A stretch of DNA of 64,000 nucleotides from positions 270,820,392 through 270,884,391 of the forward strand of contig NC_090323.1 of the NCBI RefSeq assembly GCF_040869045.1, given 5' to 3'. This document shows, piece by piece, positions 1 through 13,300 of the stretch. Positions within the stretch are counted from its first letter, which is position 1. Each line of letters opens with the position of its first letter. This DNA is from Eurosta solidaginis (lineage: Eukaryota > Arthropoda > Insecta > Diptera > Tephritidae). The translations under genes were made by a program, and so were the position numbers. The notes under the pieces were generated by a model. The model saw only the letters and a list, made by a program, of their open reading frames with translations. It was not told the DNA's origin and ran no database searches.

Positions 1-545
1 GGTATGCTGGACTACATGATCTGGCCATGGTGCGAACGTTCGGCTATGTTAAAGTACTTGCTACCAGACAAATATGAAATGGATAAGGAACGTTTTGGAA
101 AATTGGTAAGGTTTCGATATAAATTTATTTTAATATAAAAATTATATCTAAAATTTTTGCTATAGATCCAATGGCGAGACTTAATGATCAACGATGCTGC
201 GGTGAAAAGTTGGTATTTGGATGGTGAAACTCATGCCAAGTTCATGAAAGCACGTCGCGATAATACGCATGACTATGATATGCTGGTTGTGTAAGCATTT
301 CCATTGTGTATACTCAATATTTTTAATATGTGTCTAACATAACAAAGTCTTAATTAATTAACCGTTTATTATGTCACTAACTTTAAAATTAAAGACAACT
401 TCTACTTATTGCAAAAAAATTGTAATCTATAGGTTTTGGATGTTAATTAAATTCTTTACTTTACTGAAGACTGACCGTTTGTTATGTTTATATGTATTTC
501 GATTTCAATTTCAGGAGCGAAGCTAAACGTCAAAGAACTTGTTGA
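1..545 (+). CDS. GSTO: Omega-class glutathione S-transferase, 3' end of gene
   Basis: C-terminal part of an omega GST, a cytosolic thioltransferase/dehydroascorbate reductase-type enzyme; in flies the class includes the pteridine enzyme encoded by sepia. Exon 1-105 reads GMLDYMIWPWCERSAMLKYL and continues to a GTAAGG donor at 106. The intron ends TATAG at 165. Exon 166-290 encodes the helical C-terminal domain, with the omega-type stretch WRDLMINDAAVKSWYLDGET and then HAKFMKARR. Reading straight on, a TAA follows at 292-294 (...DYDMLVV). A GTAAGC donor at 291 and a TTTCAG acceptor at 511-514 would instead add SEAKRQRTC and stop at 543-545, which I prefer because the phase fits and the added tail is basic like other omega GSTs. 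The N-terminal thioredoxin-fold half lies outside the window. The omega assignment is firm; which paralogue is not. Confidence 0.88.
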
Positions 546-984
546 AGATCACACGATTTTTAATTTAAAATTGGCTTATATATACTGTGAAGTAAATCTC
601 AAGCATTTTTACTCATTTGTAGCGATTTACAAAATGCATACGGATAGCGTTGCACGTTTTTACATATCCTTGCAGTTGCTTTAAGTGATTTTTATATTTA
701 ATATATGTTTATGTATGTAATAAGTGTCATATTCTCTGTACATATTCATACCTTACGCACTTGAAGAATTTAAATATAAGCCATTTGCTTTTGTAAAAAT
801 AAAATTGGTCTGTCAATTATTTATTTTAGAAGAATTTTAGCAATTAATGTACATAAGCATCGCATGCGTAAATTGGTTGACGATGTGAATGTATGAATAC
901 GTATGTGTGTGACTGTCAATAAATTCATGCAATTTAATTCACTTATTACACTGATATTCCTTTCAATATCAAGTAAGAATAAAA
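546..984 (+). other. GSTO 3' UTR and downstream spacer
   Basis: AT-rich and without a supported coding frame. AATAAA-type poly(A) signals sit at 798-803 and 918-923, either of which could end the GSTO transcript. The short open frame at 484-684 overlaps the last GSTO exon in another frame and has no protein-like character. Confidence 0.6.
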
Positions 985-2398
985 TAAAACAAATAAAAAT
1001 TTTTTTAAATAAGCTTTTATTATTGGTTAATAAAATTAACTAAAAAGTAAAAAATAAATTGACTGTAAAGAAAATAACACTATAAGTTCATTGTAAATTT
1101 TAACGATAATTAGGCTTTTTTGTCTACGACAAAAAAAATTCCATATTGTACATAATTATATAATTTTAACATTAAAACTTTACACCTAAATTATTAAATC
1201 TTACAGTTAATATCACAGTCCTAATTGTTGTAATAAAAAGCGTGTTAAATTTTGATGGTATAATTAAGAACATTTAGGACCTCCTTTTCTTGCTATCACA
1301 ATGTAACGCGCTTTTATTAGAACAATTAGGACTGAGATATAAACTGTAAGATTTAATAATTTAGGTGTAAAGTTTTAATGTTAAAAATATATAATTATGT
1401 ACAATATGGAATTTTTTTGTCGGAGACGAAAAAGCCTAATTATCGTTAAAGATTACAATGAACTTATAAAGTGTTATATTTCTTTACAGTCAATTTATTT
1501 TTTACTTTTTAGTTAATTTTATTAACCAATAGTAACAGCTTATTTTAAAAGTTTTTTTTCCTTTATTTTATTTTTTACTTTTTAGTTCGTTTTTTTAACA
1601 ATAGAAGCTTGTTCTTAGAAAAGCTTTTTTCTTAAATTTAATTTATATAAATTTTTTTTTTTTAATTTTTAGTAGGGTAAAATATTGTTTAAATTAGTTA
1701 TGTAATCTTTACTTAGTTATTTGTAACGTTTCTCATCCTATCCATTTCCTTTAATGCATCAACATTACAAGGTTTCTTCGAAGTCAACTTTGAACAGTCA
1801 AGTTCTTCGATTCGAGTGTTAACTAACTTAAAATCATATTTTATTGTGACTTTGCCTATGTCGCGTTCAATTTATAACTAATCTTTGCAGATCTTTGCTC
1901 TGTTTTAAAATAAAATTCCAACTTTTGCTTAGCTAAAATTCCATCGCCAAAAATCTGTAAAATAAAATCAAGTGCGCAGAACAGTATGCATTATTTCGCG
2001 ATAACAGCCCAACTTCTACGTTCGTTGAATACACAAACAAAGCGAAGTTACCTGCGTTCTTTTTTCTTTAAATTTTCAGCTCAACTAAAAAGCCCGACAT
2101 GTTGTAGTTGAGCCGAGAATGACACTGCACGACCACTCCGACGAACTGACTAGAACGGAATGTACCTGCGTTCTTGAGGACTTAGGCTCTTATTCCCTTG
2201 TGAATACAAATCTTTACCGATAACTCTGTTATCGATTATTGTATCGAATTCGCGCAAAGAAATATTGCATTGTCATCGGGGTTATACATGTGTGGAAAAT
2301 TTCAGCTCAATCGGACACCAGGAAGTGTATCAAATTTAACTTGCAAGATTTGATTACAGACAACAGCCAAGTGAAACTAAATAAAAGCTTATTAAAAT
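985..2398 (+). mobile_element. F1 palindromic DNA element, copy 1
   Basis: The first ~550 bp form a near-perfect palindrome: the arm at about 1008-1250 (TTATTGGTTAATAAAATTAA, then TTTACACCTAAATTATTAAA) returns inverted at about 1305-1548. The tail to ~2398 repeats subterminal TTTTTACTTTTTAGTT blocks and ends in AATAAAAGCTTATT, inverted relative to AATAAGCTTTTATTA at the start. A second copy lies inverted at 27085-30660. No coding frame. Superfamily not determined; the foldback structure suggests a non-autonomous DNA transposon. Confidence 0.75.
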
Positions 2399-3642
2399 AG
2401 GATTGTTGCAAATACTTACGTATGTTGTCAATCCGAATAGCTTTTAGTAAAATAAGATCGTTTTACATTAGAGAAAAATACTTTATTTAAAATTGCATTG
2501 CTGCATAAACTGCTTAGATTTTAAATACAATATAATAAATTTAATTGTTGTTTTTCTGTTTTCACATTACTAAATACGTAAAATCACGATAAGTGTAAAT
2601 ATCATTTGGTTTTGGTTTGAATTTTCATTTTTTTTTTTTTTTTGTTGTCAACTACACACACATATAGAGAGAAAATGGAAAATTTCATACAGCATTTAAG
2701 ATTCAATTGTATGGTCAAATACATTGCGTTAATATGTAAATGAATAATATGAAAGTCACCATTGAATTATTCTGTATACATATGTACATACATAGAGCTG
2801 TAAATACTTACAAGCAGATTTTATGACAATCGCTTATGTAAATTACAATTTAAAATGAACTCAAGGAAATTTGTCTATAACTGTTGGACTCAAGTCATTG
2901 GTGGTACCGAAATTTTAGTTTGCAATCTGTTATATGTATTTATAAAATTACAAGTAAATGAATCGTAAAAATCAATAAAGAAGCACAACCCTTTGTTGTT
3001 AAACATTTATGGCAATTTATTGCATTTTTGTTTATCTTTTGTAAAATTTACAATAACAGATGTGTTATACTTGTTAATAAAATATTCAATGGTGTTCTTC
3101 ATATATTTATTCGTAGTTTATTAAAACTTTCTGCTACAATAACATAAAATGTCTTTTGTATGCTTTTTATGTGGGTATATTCACAAAAATATCTTTAAAA
3201 AAATTTTAGTATACATTTGATTTTCATCAAATACATTTTGTTCTTTCGAAAATCGAACATAATTATGTCTTTACTTGTCCGGTTTTGGAAGATCCTTGCG
3301 GTTGATTATATCATAAACATAAGTATGTGTCTACATAAATTTCATATCACTCGTTTGCCCTACATATTGACCTCCTGCTACCATTCATATCGTTTAATTT
3401 TTAAATTCTACATTAAGAAGGAAAGTTCAATGATTCAGTTTTGTACTAAAACTTTTATTATTAAAACCTGAATTAACGAAATTTAGTTTTCAATTCATGT
3501 ACAAATCACTAGGCATTTTACAGAATGGACCATTCAAAATAATCTCGTATTCGATAAGTTTTCATGGTTTACAATATAAAATTTGATTAAAACATAGCAC
3601 ATACGACAAATATTAGACCTTGTGAACTGCCTAACTGCCTTG
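2399..3642. other. AT-rich spacer, nothing recognised
   Basis: Very AT-rich with homopolymer runs (T-run near 2628-2643). The open frame at 3217-3471 has no domain-like sequence and no splice context. I see no gene, RNA or repeat that I can name. Confidence 0.5.
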
Positions 3643-3808
3643 TGGCCATATAAATCGTTCCCGACATAGTCGGGCTAGCACCTTAATGATGCTGTGTTAC
3701 CGGAGCGTACCGGATCTGTATCCGGCAAAGGACCACCACATCGATAATACTCCCCAAAGCCTTCGGGGAGAAACCTTATCGCTACAACAACAAGAACTAC
3801 AACTGCCT
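3643..3808 (+). repeat. RS1 retroposon, 3' fragment
   Basis: Matches the 3' third of the RS1 family seen at 20558-20979 and 43917-44352: GGAGCGTACCGGATCTGTAT, then CCAAAGCCTTCGGGGAG, TTATCGCTACAACAACAAG and the CAA tail. Truncated at the 5' end, as expected of a retroposon. Confidence 0.8.
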
Positions 3809-4325
3809 AAATTTTTTTGTAAAAGTTGTTTTTTTTTTTTAATTGGACATAATCAACAGAATTCTAATAAAAACACCTGGCACGAATTGGATTACCGATT
3901 CGTATTCTTAAAATTCTCATGCGTATTTTATTTAATTCTTCATTTGTACGGGTCCATACAAATATGATTATGCGCAAGTAAAAACCTACATAAACATTTT
4001 TTTAAAATTAAAATAAAAGCATATGGAAGGTTACAACAAGTCAATATGTAGCGCTAAAAATTTTGTGCGGGTTCGTTTATATATGTACATACTAATCGCA
4101 AGTTATTTTTAGTTTCAAAATCTTTTAACGGTATTTTTCTGTTTATTAATGTTTTTCCTTTTGTATTTGTAAAAATTTTGATTAAAATTGTGTGTTGGCA
4201 TGATTTTATCATTAGTAAAAATTTGGAATGACTTAGGTAACGATTCTCACTCCGCTTTCGAACTCTGACAATACGGTGGCCTGTTTTTAAACGTTTTGTG
4301 CATCTTTACGATAACCGCGACTGCA
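3809..4325. other. Spacer; candidate 3' UTR of the BTB gene
   Basis: No coding signal. If the last BTB exon at 4326-4354 is right, this is its 3' UTR on the minus strand, and TTTATT at about 4141-4146 is an AATAAA signal on that strand. Confidence 0.35.
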
Positions 4326-4354
4326 TCAAGCTTGCAACGATGTACTTATTTGTT
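4326..4354 (-). CDS. BTB gene candidate last exon
   Basis: After TTTTTTACAG, the 29-nt exon in the phase left by exon 7 reads (E)QISTSLQA and stops at TGA 4326-4328. The phase fit and the splice site are the only support. Confidence 0.4.
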
Positions 4355-7300
4355 CTGTAAAAAATAAAATAATTACTTCCCATGGTAATGTGCAATATAT
4401 TGAGGCATAATATAAAAGCTGACTAGGGTTCTAATAAACCAAAATAGGTCGGGACATATCAACAAAAATATGGGCTAGTAAGCCTTATAAAGGGTGTGTT
4501 TGAGTTGCAGTTGCCACAGCAGTGTTACTTTATATGAGAGCATCACATTCTGAGTTTGAGCAGCAAAATATAGGTATGCGAAGTCTTTTGCTGTTCGTAT
4601 CCAGTTAACTCTATTATGTGGGAGCACTCGCTCACTTTCAGTCAAGATTTGCTAACAGGGTTTGTGTTAATAAGTAATTTCACATTGCTTTAAGTTATAA
4701 TATTTGTAAATGCATCTATCTATCTTCTATCTATATCTATCTATAAATCTTATAAAATAAAGTCGCTAAATGCCATGTATGCACAAAACTTCACACAGAA
4801 TGCTCCGATTTTAAAACGGTTTTTTGCATTTGAAAGCATAGCTACGTGAGATGGTACAGTTAATATAATTTGAAGGTATATATTATAGGGGCGTGGCAAA
4901 TTGCCAAAATGTAGTAAAAAATCATAAAATTTTTGTTTACACAGCTATAACTCATAAACGGATGGATTGATTTAAAAAATTCGAATTTTCGGTAAAATTC
5001 TGCATAAAAAAAATACTTGATTCCTTTCTTATATCAGCCAAATTGTTTAAACAAAAGTAACATTTTTACCAAAAAATGTGTGTGTGTGGTTGTTCGGTGT
5101 CAACTCTGCGCGCAAATTGCTTTTGAGTGAGGCAGGCGACACATATGTAGCATTCGCTGCGTTGTTTAACTTCGGGAGTACATTTATATGTATATTCATA
5201 TCGTTTGAAATATGTATGTACATACATATTTATGTGTTGTTGCCAAGTTAATGCAACATAAATGGTTAGGAATGTAAACATCTCTTGAAAAATACTCTTT
5301 CGTTAAAAATATTGAACATTTCCTTAAAATTCTTAAACAAAAGTTTTATTGTTTGGTATTTTTGCATGTACACATATATGCTAATATTTGTGCTCTAAGG
5401 AAATTTAATTCTTCAATATATTTTTTATGCTAAGGTAATCCTGGGACGTGTTTGTACAATATCGCTATCAAATGGAAGCTGTTTATGAGTACTTTGATAC
5501 GGGGAATTTTTTGTACCCCTGGGTGACTAGCGTCTCGAGATACGCCAAAAACGTGGATCAGGGTAACACTAGGATGTGTTTTTACATTATGGGTATCAAA
5601 TTGAAGCTGTTGATGTGTGCTTCAGTACAGGGTAGTTTGCATACCTATTGGTGACTAGGGTCTCGAGATATAGGCCAAAACGTGGACCCGGATACCCGTA
5701 GAATGTGTGTGTAATATGGATATCAAATGAAAGCTGTTGCTGAGAGCTTTAAAGTAATTTTCATTGTGATATTCGATTTAGTCGCATCAACCTGGCAATA
5801 CTGATAAATATGCATGCGAAGCCGAAATAAAGACATGAATTAATAATACACACATACCTATTTACATACGTACTATTCGATTTGCCTGAATTTTGGTATA
5901 TAAATTTGCCTATATTAGTATTTACGATCCTTTTTTCCGGGAAGTAGACCAGAGACGGACTGGGACTGGGACTCGGAATGGGAGGAACAAAATAGATAGC
6001 ACCCTCTGGGACTGGCAATAAGGGATGAAGAAGAACTTGAGAGAAGAGAAAAGAGTGAAGGAGAAGGAGACTGAGAAAGAGATAGAGTGAGACGAAGATA
6101 GAGATAGATAAAGCGAAAAAGACGGAGGGAGGAGTGAAAGGATTATGAAAAAATGAAGAGAGGGAGGGCAGGGTTAGACGGAAAAAGCTTATTAAAATGT
6201 ATGCAGATAGACCAAATTTAGGGCAGAATAATGTCTGCCGGGTCTGCTAGTCTTATATATAATTGATTAGTTTCAAAACTGACACACTTGACTATAACCT
6301 TGGTTAGGAGCCAGGTCGGGCAAACAACTTCCACAAAGAGAGCGCGTGCTATCTCAATATTTGTGATGTTTTCTATGTTTTCACTTAGAATATTTGGCAG
6401 AACCGTTTACGAATGTGTTTCTTTTTATAAATGAGAGAGGTTGAAATTGTCTTGGAAAAAACCACTTCGGTTTTGCCCGGTTGACTTTTTGTCAAGATTT
6501 GCTAACGCTTGCAAAGTTTTATACTTTCTCTCAGTATACTCGCAAAAAACCAAGACACAAATTTTTACAAGATTTTAATACAAAATTTATTTCACATTTT
6601 CGATTTTATCTCAATTGTGCATCCTTGTTTTTTTTTTTACAGCCTAACCGCGTAGGCCACAATCGCGGATGAACGATTTTCGGTTACATAATACTCCGGT
6701 AACAAATTTACAGCTAAAGTGTGTAACCAGGCTGCAAAAGGAAAGTATATATATTTCTTATTATTAATGGTCTGCGAAGAAAAAACTACGGATGAAGCCG
6801 TGAAGAAAGCAGCAGATATTCTTAAGGAAGCGCGCTTAAGCTGCAGTCGCGTCAATATATATATTGCTAGGAAGACGGTGATTAAAGTAATAATCTCAAA
6901 CAGTACTTCATGAGGAAGTGTTCTTGAATGCAAAGAAGCATTGGAAAAACTTCGCTCAGGCCGAACCATACATCTATACTGGGTTCCCGGGCATTAAGTG
7001 AAAGAAGGTAACGAAAAGGCCGATGTGTTGGCAAAGTAGGGTGAAACACTCGCTGAAACAATAGATGTCCCAATCCATTTGGGAGAAATTAAAAGAAGAC
7101 AGGAGCTGCATATGACCCATCAAGCAGGAAACGTGTGGGCAAAAGCGCGGGGCTGCAAAATTGCTAAGAACATGTGCAAAACCTACGATATTAGACTCAC
7201 AAGTGACTCATATCTCTGAAGAGAGAAGGTTTAAGGCTCACGATAGGCATACTAACCGGACACTGCTTATAAGTTAGGTCTCGTCAGTAACAGCGGGTGT

Positions 7301-10300
7301 AGAAATTGCGAGCTGCAGGACGTTGAGCACGTTCAGTGCTCCTGTGCTGCGCTCGCCAGGTCAAGGCTCCAGTTATTAGGGGCGGCAGAGTTGCCAGATC
7401 TCGAGGCAGCAATTAAGCTAAGTCCTAGAAAACGTCTAGCATTTGCCAAGATAACGGAGTTATTCTATAACATAAGTCTTGGTATCTGATTGGGGTTCTT
7501 CGGTTTGATCGTCAAACAAATTCTGGTAACACTATGGAAACATTCAGTCTATTTGAAGTCTTTATTGGCCGGTTCAACTTATCCTAATAGTCTTCGAAAA
7601 ATCTAGATGCGTCTTATACTATAAATCAGTTACTACTTTAAATATTAAAGCTTTACCTCTTTTTTGCCCCTTTTTAAAACTTTCGAGGGTGGGGGGGGGG
7701 GGGGGGGGGGTGGCAATGATTTACGGTGGGAAATTTTAAACTACAAGATCAGTTTCCTTTTAAACATACCATTAGGTAAGGTATTAGCCAAACTGCCAAT
7801 ACCTGCACTAGATGACTGCGCTGATGCTGCGACGTTTGTGCTGACACTAACGCTGATGCCATTTAGCGCATTCAGACTTCTTTTGTGCGTCAATCCACTG
7901 CTGTGCTGAGCAAACTTTTTGCCACATGTATCGGAACGCTCTAAGAAACTTGAAGTTGATGGCGCAGTATTCGGTGAGGGCTGAGCTTCATTGGCGGGTT
8001 GGTCAAACGTTGAGCGATGGTTGAATCGTTTTGGTTGCTCCTGCTGTTGATTTTGGTGGTTGCTGGTATTGGAGTAAAATAATTTTTTTTTATATGTTCG
8101 GAGGTTAAAAAATTATAATCTACTCAAATTTAGAGATGGCGACCCCGATGAGTAAAATGCTACTAAAGCTGAAGGAGTCATAGGGGGTAGGGGCAGAATC
8201 GTTACATACGATTATGGGTATAATACGATAAAAAAGAAAAATACGTCAGTCGTATAAGAATAACAAAAAATGATCAATTCGGCGATTACTTTTCACGTTT
8301 ATCATGCCGAATAGGAATCAAGTATACGCGGATGTTACGATTTGGCCCAGTCTTTAGTCATCCTAAATATTAATATGTTAGAAATGAGCTGTTGGGAGGT
8401 AAAGTTACAATAGACTCCCACTGTAACTGTTCCTGAGCCTAAAACCATATTACAGTTAAGCAGCACAGCAAACATAGGCCTATCCTATTTGGCAGCAGGC
8501 AGCCAATAACTTATGAACAGCCAATATAATGTCAAGCAAGTGAAATATAATGTTATTCCCATCCACTGTTTTACGAGCTTCGCTCTTTGAGTAGGCCGAT
8601 TTGTATAAAAGATCCTCCCCTAAGAGCCCTGAGGCAGAGAAATAGACAGAGCGCGCCGCGATAACGTCGCCTCTTTGCCACTGTTGGTGTTGTAGGTTCG
8701 ACCGATCACAAATTGTCACTGTTGGTCGTCGCGCTATTCAACTGTGCCGCCTTGTATCATACCGCCTGCGATCGGTTGCCATCGCGGTATTCGACGTTGA
8801 CCGCCCGTTATCATAGCACCACTTAGCAGGAGCCGTCCCGATACTCCCCGTTGCTGCTACGATCTTTTTCCGTCGCAGTTGTTCAGCTACTCCCGTGATC
8901 TTTTCTCCGTTGTTGCCGACCGCTATCATTCCACCTTGAGAGTAATCTCCGACACCGCTCTCAACAACTACATTTCTCGACTACTGAGAGTCCAGAACAA
9001 ACCCACTCTCTTGGTACGGTAAGCAGCTGTAGTCCCAACACCTCAAGTCGTGTGTATGCATATATATGTATATGTATTTATTATCACATAAATACTTTAT
9101 TTTATTGAGTGGGGATTTTTGGGACCTCTACTTAACCCTATATTGACGGATTGCTACCTCAGCCCTCAACAAAACCATTATATCCTGTTACTAAAACAGC
9201 AACAAAAACTAAAAAAAATAATTTAAAAAAAAAAATTTGTTTAGTTAAACGGTTTTATTGAAAAGAATACTTACATTAGAAAATAATTAGGTAAATCCTA
9301 AATTTCTAAAAATGTGAGGCGTATCATAGCCTGATTAAGGTCCAGTTGGTCTTACTTATGACTATCAATAGAAATTTTACGCGTTCATTTATTTAATTGT
9401 CTGACCAACGCCCTAGACTGATGAGGAGTGTGATGACTAGTACATAGGACTTACCTAATTATTTTCTAGCTTTTAGTATTATTATTACTTAATGTAAGTA
9501 TTCTTTTCAATAAAACCGTTGAACTTAAAATTTTTTCTTTAATTACACTGGTTTACAGCCAAAATGCACCAGAGACGCCATTATGAAATTCCTATGTAAA
9601 ATCACTCCCTGATTCCGAAAATCAAGGTTATTTTTAATTCTATGGTAACGTTTTGAGATATTTACGAAAAAAAAAAAATTGGGTCCACTTAATCATATAA
9701 TCTCAAGAAAGAGTTGAGCAATTCCAAAACTGTTTGAAGCTTTAAAAAGAAATAAAATTTGCTACAAACTGTGCATATGAACTGTGCATACAACACTAGA
9801 CCCTGCAGATTCAAAGATAACGAACAATCATTACGGATTTTTTCAATTTTTTTTTTTTTTGTAAAAATATAAAAAAATGTTTACTTTGCGAGGAAAGATC
9901 TCGAAAACTTTTTACTTTTTGGCAGATTTTTTTTTCTCTGAGCTCTGTTTTATTACAAAAAAATAAGCTTTCATTCAACAAAATCGATTAACTAATACAA
10001 AAGTTATAAGCATTCAAATAAATATATCCATATAGTAAAACGAAAGTCCCCTACAAATAATAGCATATGTACATATGATTCTGTCCTAATTCTATGATCT
10101 TATTTTATAATTGAAAAAGTTATGTGTCTTGTTTTGACGTTTATTTAGATTAGGATCGGTTTCTCTTATGAGAAACCAACAGTAGCCACCCATCATAGCG
10201 ACATCCCAGAATCCTTGATACCGACTTTCAATCATTTTCATTTGCTGTTGAAACCTTTCGCCATGCTCGTCACTTTCCTCACCAAGATTTTGCGGGAAAA

Positions 10301-13300
10301 AATTTAAATGGGAGTGTAGAAAATGAATTTTCGAAGGCATATTTACTCCTGAAAGAAAATAATAAAGTATATTAGATAAATACATAATTGACACATTAGT
10401 ATATAATTTTCTTAGGCTGGATTTATCTTTCAATTCAGAACAAATTTTTTGTTTACATTTTTCTCGTTCTTGTTTGCTCGGAACTGGACGATGAATTCAG
10501 ATTTAGGGCTATATATTCTCATGTAAATTTAAAAATGTTCATACAAATTTTTTGTTTATCGGGCAGATAGGTTTTAAAGTTAACTGAGAAAACGGTCTTA
10601 AATATGTTTTTTATTTACCCATTTCCGCATAATTTTTGATTAAGTCGTTCACTATCATCTCGTAGTTAGGACTTTTGTGCTTGCCTAAAATAGAAGTAAC
10701 GACCTTTTCAAAAGAATCCCACGTTGCTGCCTACACTGGTGACAATAGTTCTTTGAAATGGTTATTGGTCATCATTTTCCTAATTTGCGGTCCCACAAAA
10801 ATCCCTTCCTTTATTTTTGCTCGTGAAATCTCTGGAAAGATTGTTTTCAAATGATGAAAAGCTTCGCCTTCTTTGTCCAAAGCCTTTACAAGGCCGAGCT
10901 TGATGTGGAGCGGAGGTAAAATTATTTTTTTCTTCTTTATAAGTGGGGAGTATTTTATGTTATCCACCCCAACTTGAAACTCGATTCGTTCTGGCCAGTC
11001 CTTTATGATGTAGTGGTCTTGACGAGCTCGGCTATCCCATTTGCCTAGAAATCAACAGTATTTTGTGTATCCACTTTGTATACCACATAGCATACCAACG
11101 ACTTTAAGATCGACACATATTTTCCAATCATGTTCTTCGTATTTGATTAATTTGAGCAATTTTTGCATTATCTCATATGTTTCCTTCGTATTTGGCTTTT
11201 GGTTGCCAATATGCAATAATACGGCCTTTAAACTTAATTTATTGCCGTCTATGAACAATCGCCACTTTTTTGAATCATATGGTTCACCAAACTGTTTGAA
11301 TAGACCAGCAATGTCTTTGCAGTAACAAACACTGTCCTCCTTCGTATAGTACTTGGAAAATTGTTCGTGACGAGTTCTATAATATGTTACCTTAACATCA
11401 AACGAAACAAATTTAGATTGTTGCATACGAGAGGCGTGTAGTTCGGCCTTTTCCTTTAACAATTCCAAATCCCTTATCCAATCAGGGAGTTGTGCTTGTG
11501 ACAAAGAGTTTCTTTCGTTTTCCGTTTAAAATCCAGTACAACATGATGCCGCGTAATCAGATACTGCTGTTTACAATGAAACTGGAGCCGGAACTAAAGT
11601 TAAATTTGATCTGGCAAATGTAGCTTCCGTTGAATTTAGTTCTGGTAATGACACTGTAGATACGCTCGCATAGGTTACTTTTCTTGACTTTCCAACCCCA
11701 AGTACTTTTGTAGTACAAATATAGCAGTCCGTTGAATGGCAAGTTGGTTCACTCCACTTCATTGGTGTAATAAATTTCATATGTCGCCTAAACAGATATT
11801 TTCAGAAATTAGTCAGCTATGCATTAAAAGGGAGCAAATTCCTAATTTTTACAACGCACCTTTTTGTTCCGGTTTCCGAAAAAATCAATTCGACTCGACA
11901 TGTGGTGCACACAGTATTCGGTGTCCATGGTTTTTCATTGTTTTTAGGCCCAATTCCAAAATACTTATAGTATGTAACTTTCAAAGGATTTGAAAACGCA
12001 CGTCGCATCCTTTTAACGATAAATTGACCGCAGATGAAACAGAACATATCTGTATCATTTGTACACTCAAACTCTCGCGCCCTTTAATTCATATTATATT
12101 TTTAAGTAAATGACGGGTTATAAACTGCAATAATAAACTGAACAGTATCCGGCGAGCTTTGCAGATATTATGAAGGAACAAGGCGCATGTACTATTAATT
12201 ATACTTAGATCAAGTAAAAATTCAAGCCTACCTAGACAAAAGGGTTTCCTAGTTCTACAAGGAAAACACTACCTGCCTTAAAAATATACTCTTGCTTAAA
12301 ATGTACCTGGGTTTGGGAAAATGACACTAACAGTTTTTTGTATCTAATAACCCTTCGAAAATCTACCTGCTAACTAACTGATATACGCTTACTAACACAT
12401 ATGTACCAGTAGGGTACTTAAGTATTAAATGGATATATGTATTTACTTGCATGCTTATGCATTTTGTATTAGTCCATCGATTTTGTTGAATGAAAGCTTA
12501 TTTTTTTGTAATAAAACAGAGCTTAGAGAGAAAAAAAATCTGAAAAAAAAAATAAAAAGTTTTCGAGATCCTCACAAAGTACAAATTTTTTTATATTTTT
12601 ACAAAAAAAAAATTTTAAAAATCCGTAATGATTGTTCGTTATGTTTGAAACGGGCTTAGCAAAAAGTGTTGTATGGACAGTTTATAGCAAATTTTATTAC
12701 CTTTTAAAAGCTTCAAACCGTTTTGGAATTGCTCAATTCGTTCTTGAGATATATATTATTAAGTGGACCCAATTTTTTTTTAACGGTAATTCGTAAATAT
12801 CTCAAAAACGTTACCATAGAATTAAAAATAACCTGGATTTTGGAATCAGGGGGTGATTTTACATAGGAATTTCATAATGGCGTCTCTGGTGCAGAAAAAA
12901 ATTGGAATTTGTGATACAGTGTTATTTTATTTTCAAGTTTTTAGTCTTTATTTAATTGCCTATTATATCTCATTCTATTTAGTTCATTTAGTGACTCATT
13001 ATTCCAAGGACTCTATCCTAACAATTTGTTACAATCTAAGTCCTCAATACATAATCCTTCCAAAGACTTTACTCGACTCTGCGCCACGTATGCTTGTCTC
13101 TCCTCGAACTCCAAAGTATTTTGATGTCACTTCTACCGGATTGTATGTAATATTTGTTCCAAATATGAACCAAATCGGACCACAAAAACCAGTATTTTTA
13201 ATATCTCGATCCTTGCCGCACCTAGAGGGATTATTTTTCATAAAGCGATTTCTATTTCTGTATTTAATATTTGTTCCAAATATGAGCCAAATCGGACAAC

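Noticed and set aside
484..684. 66-codon open frame on the plus strand
   Set aside because: Overlaps the last GSTO exon in another frame; AT-driven composition, no motif.
7690..7711. 20-nt G run as a quadruplex regulator
   Set aside because: A single homopolymer in an intron, possibly slippage; no evidence of function. The C runs at 28648 and 41163 are similar.
8371..9171. Complete LTR retrotransposon
   Set aside because: TG...CA-like ends and a TATA box are present, but there is no second LTR, TSD, gag or pol; kept only as a weak feature.
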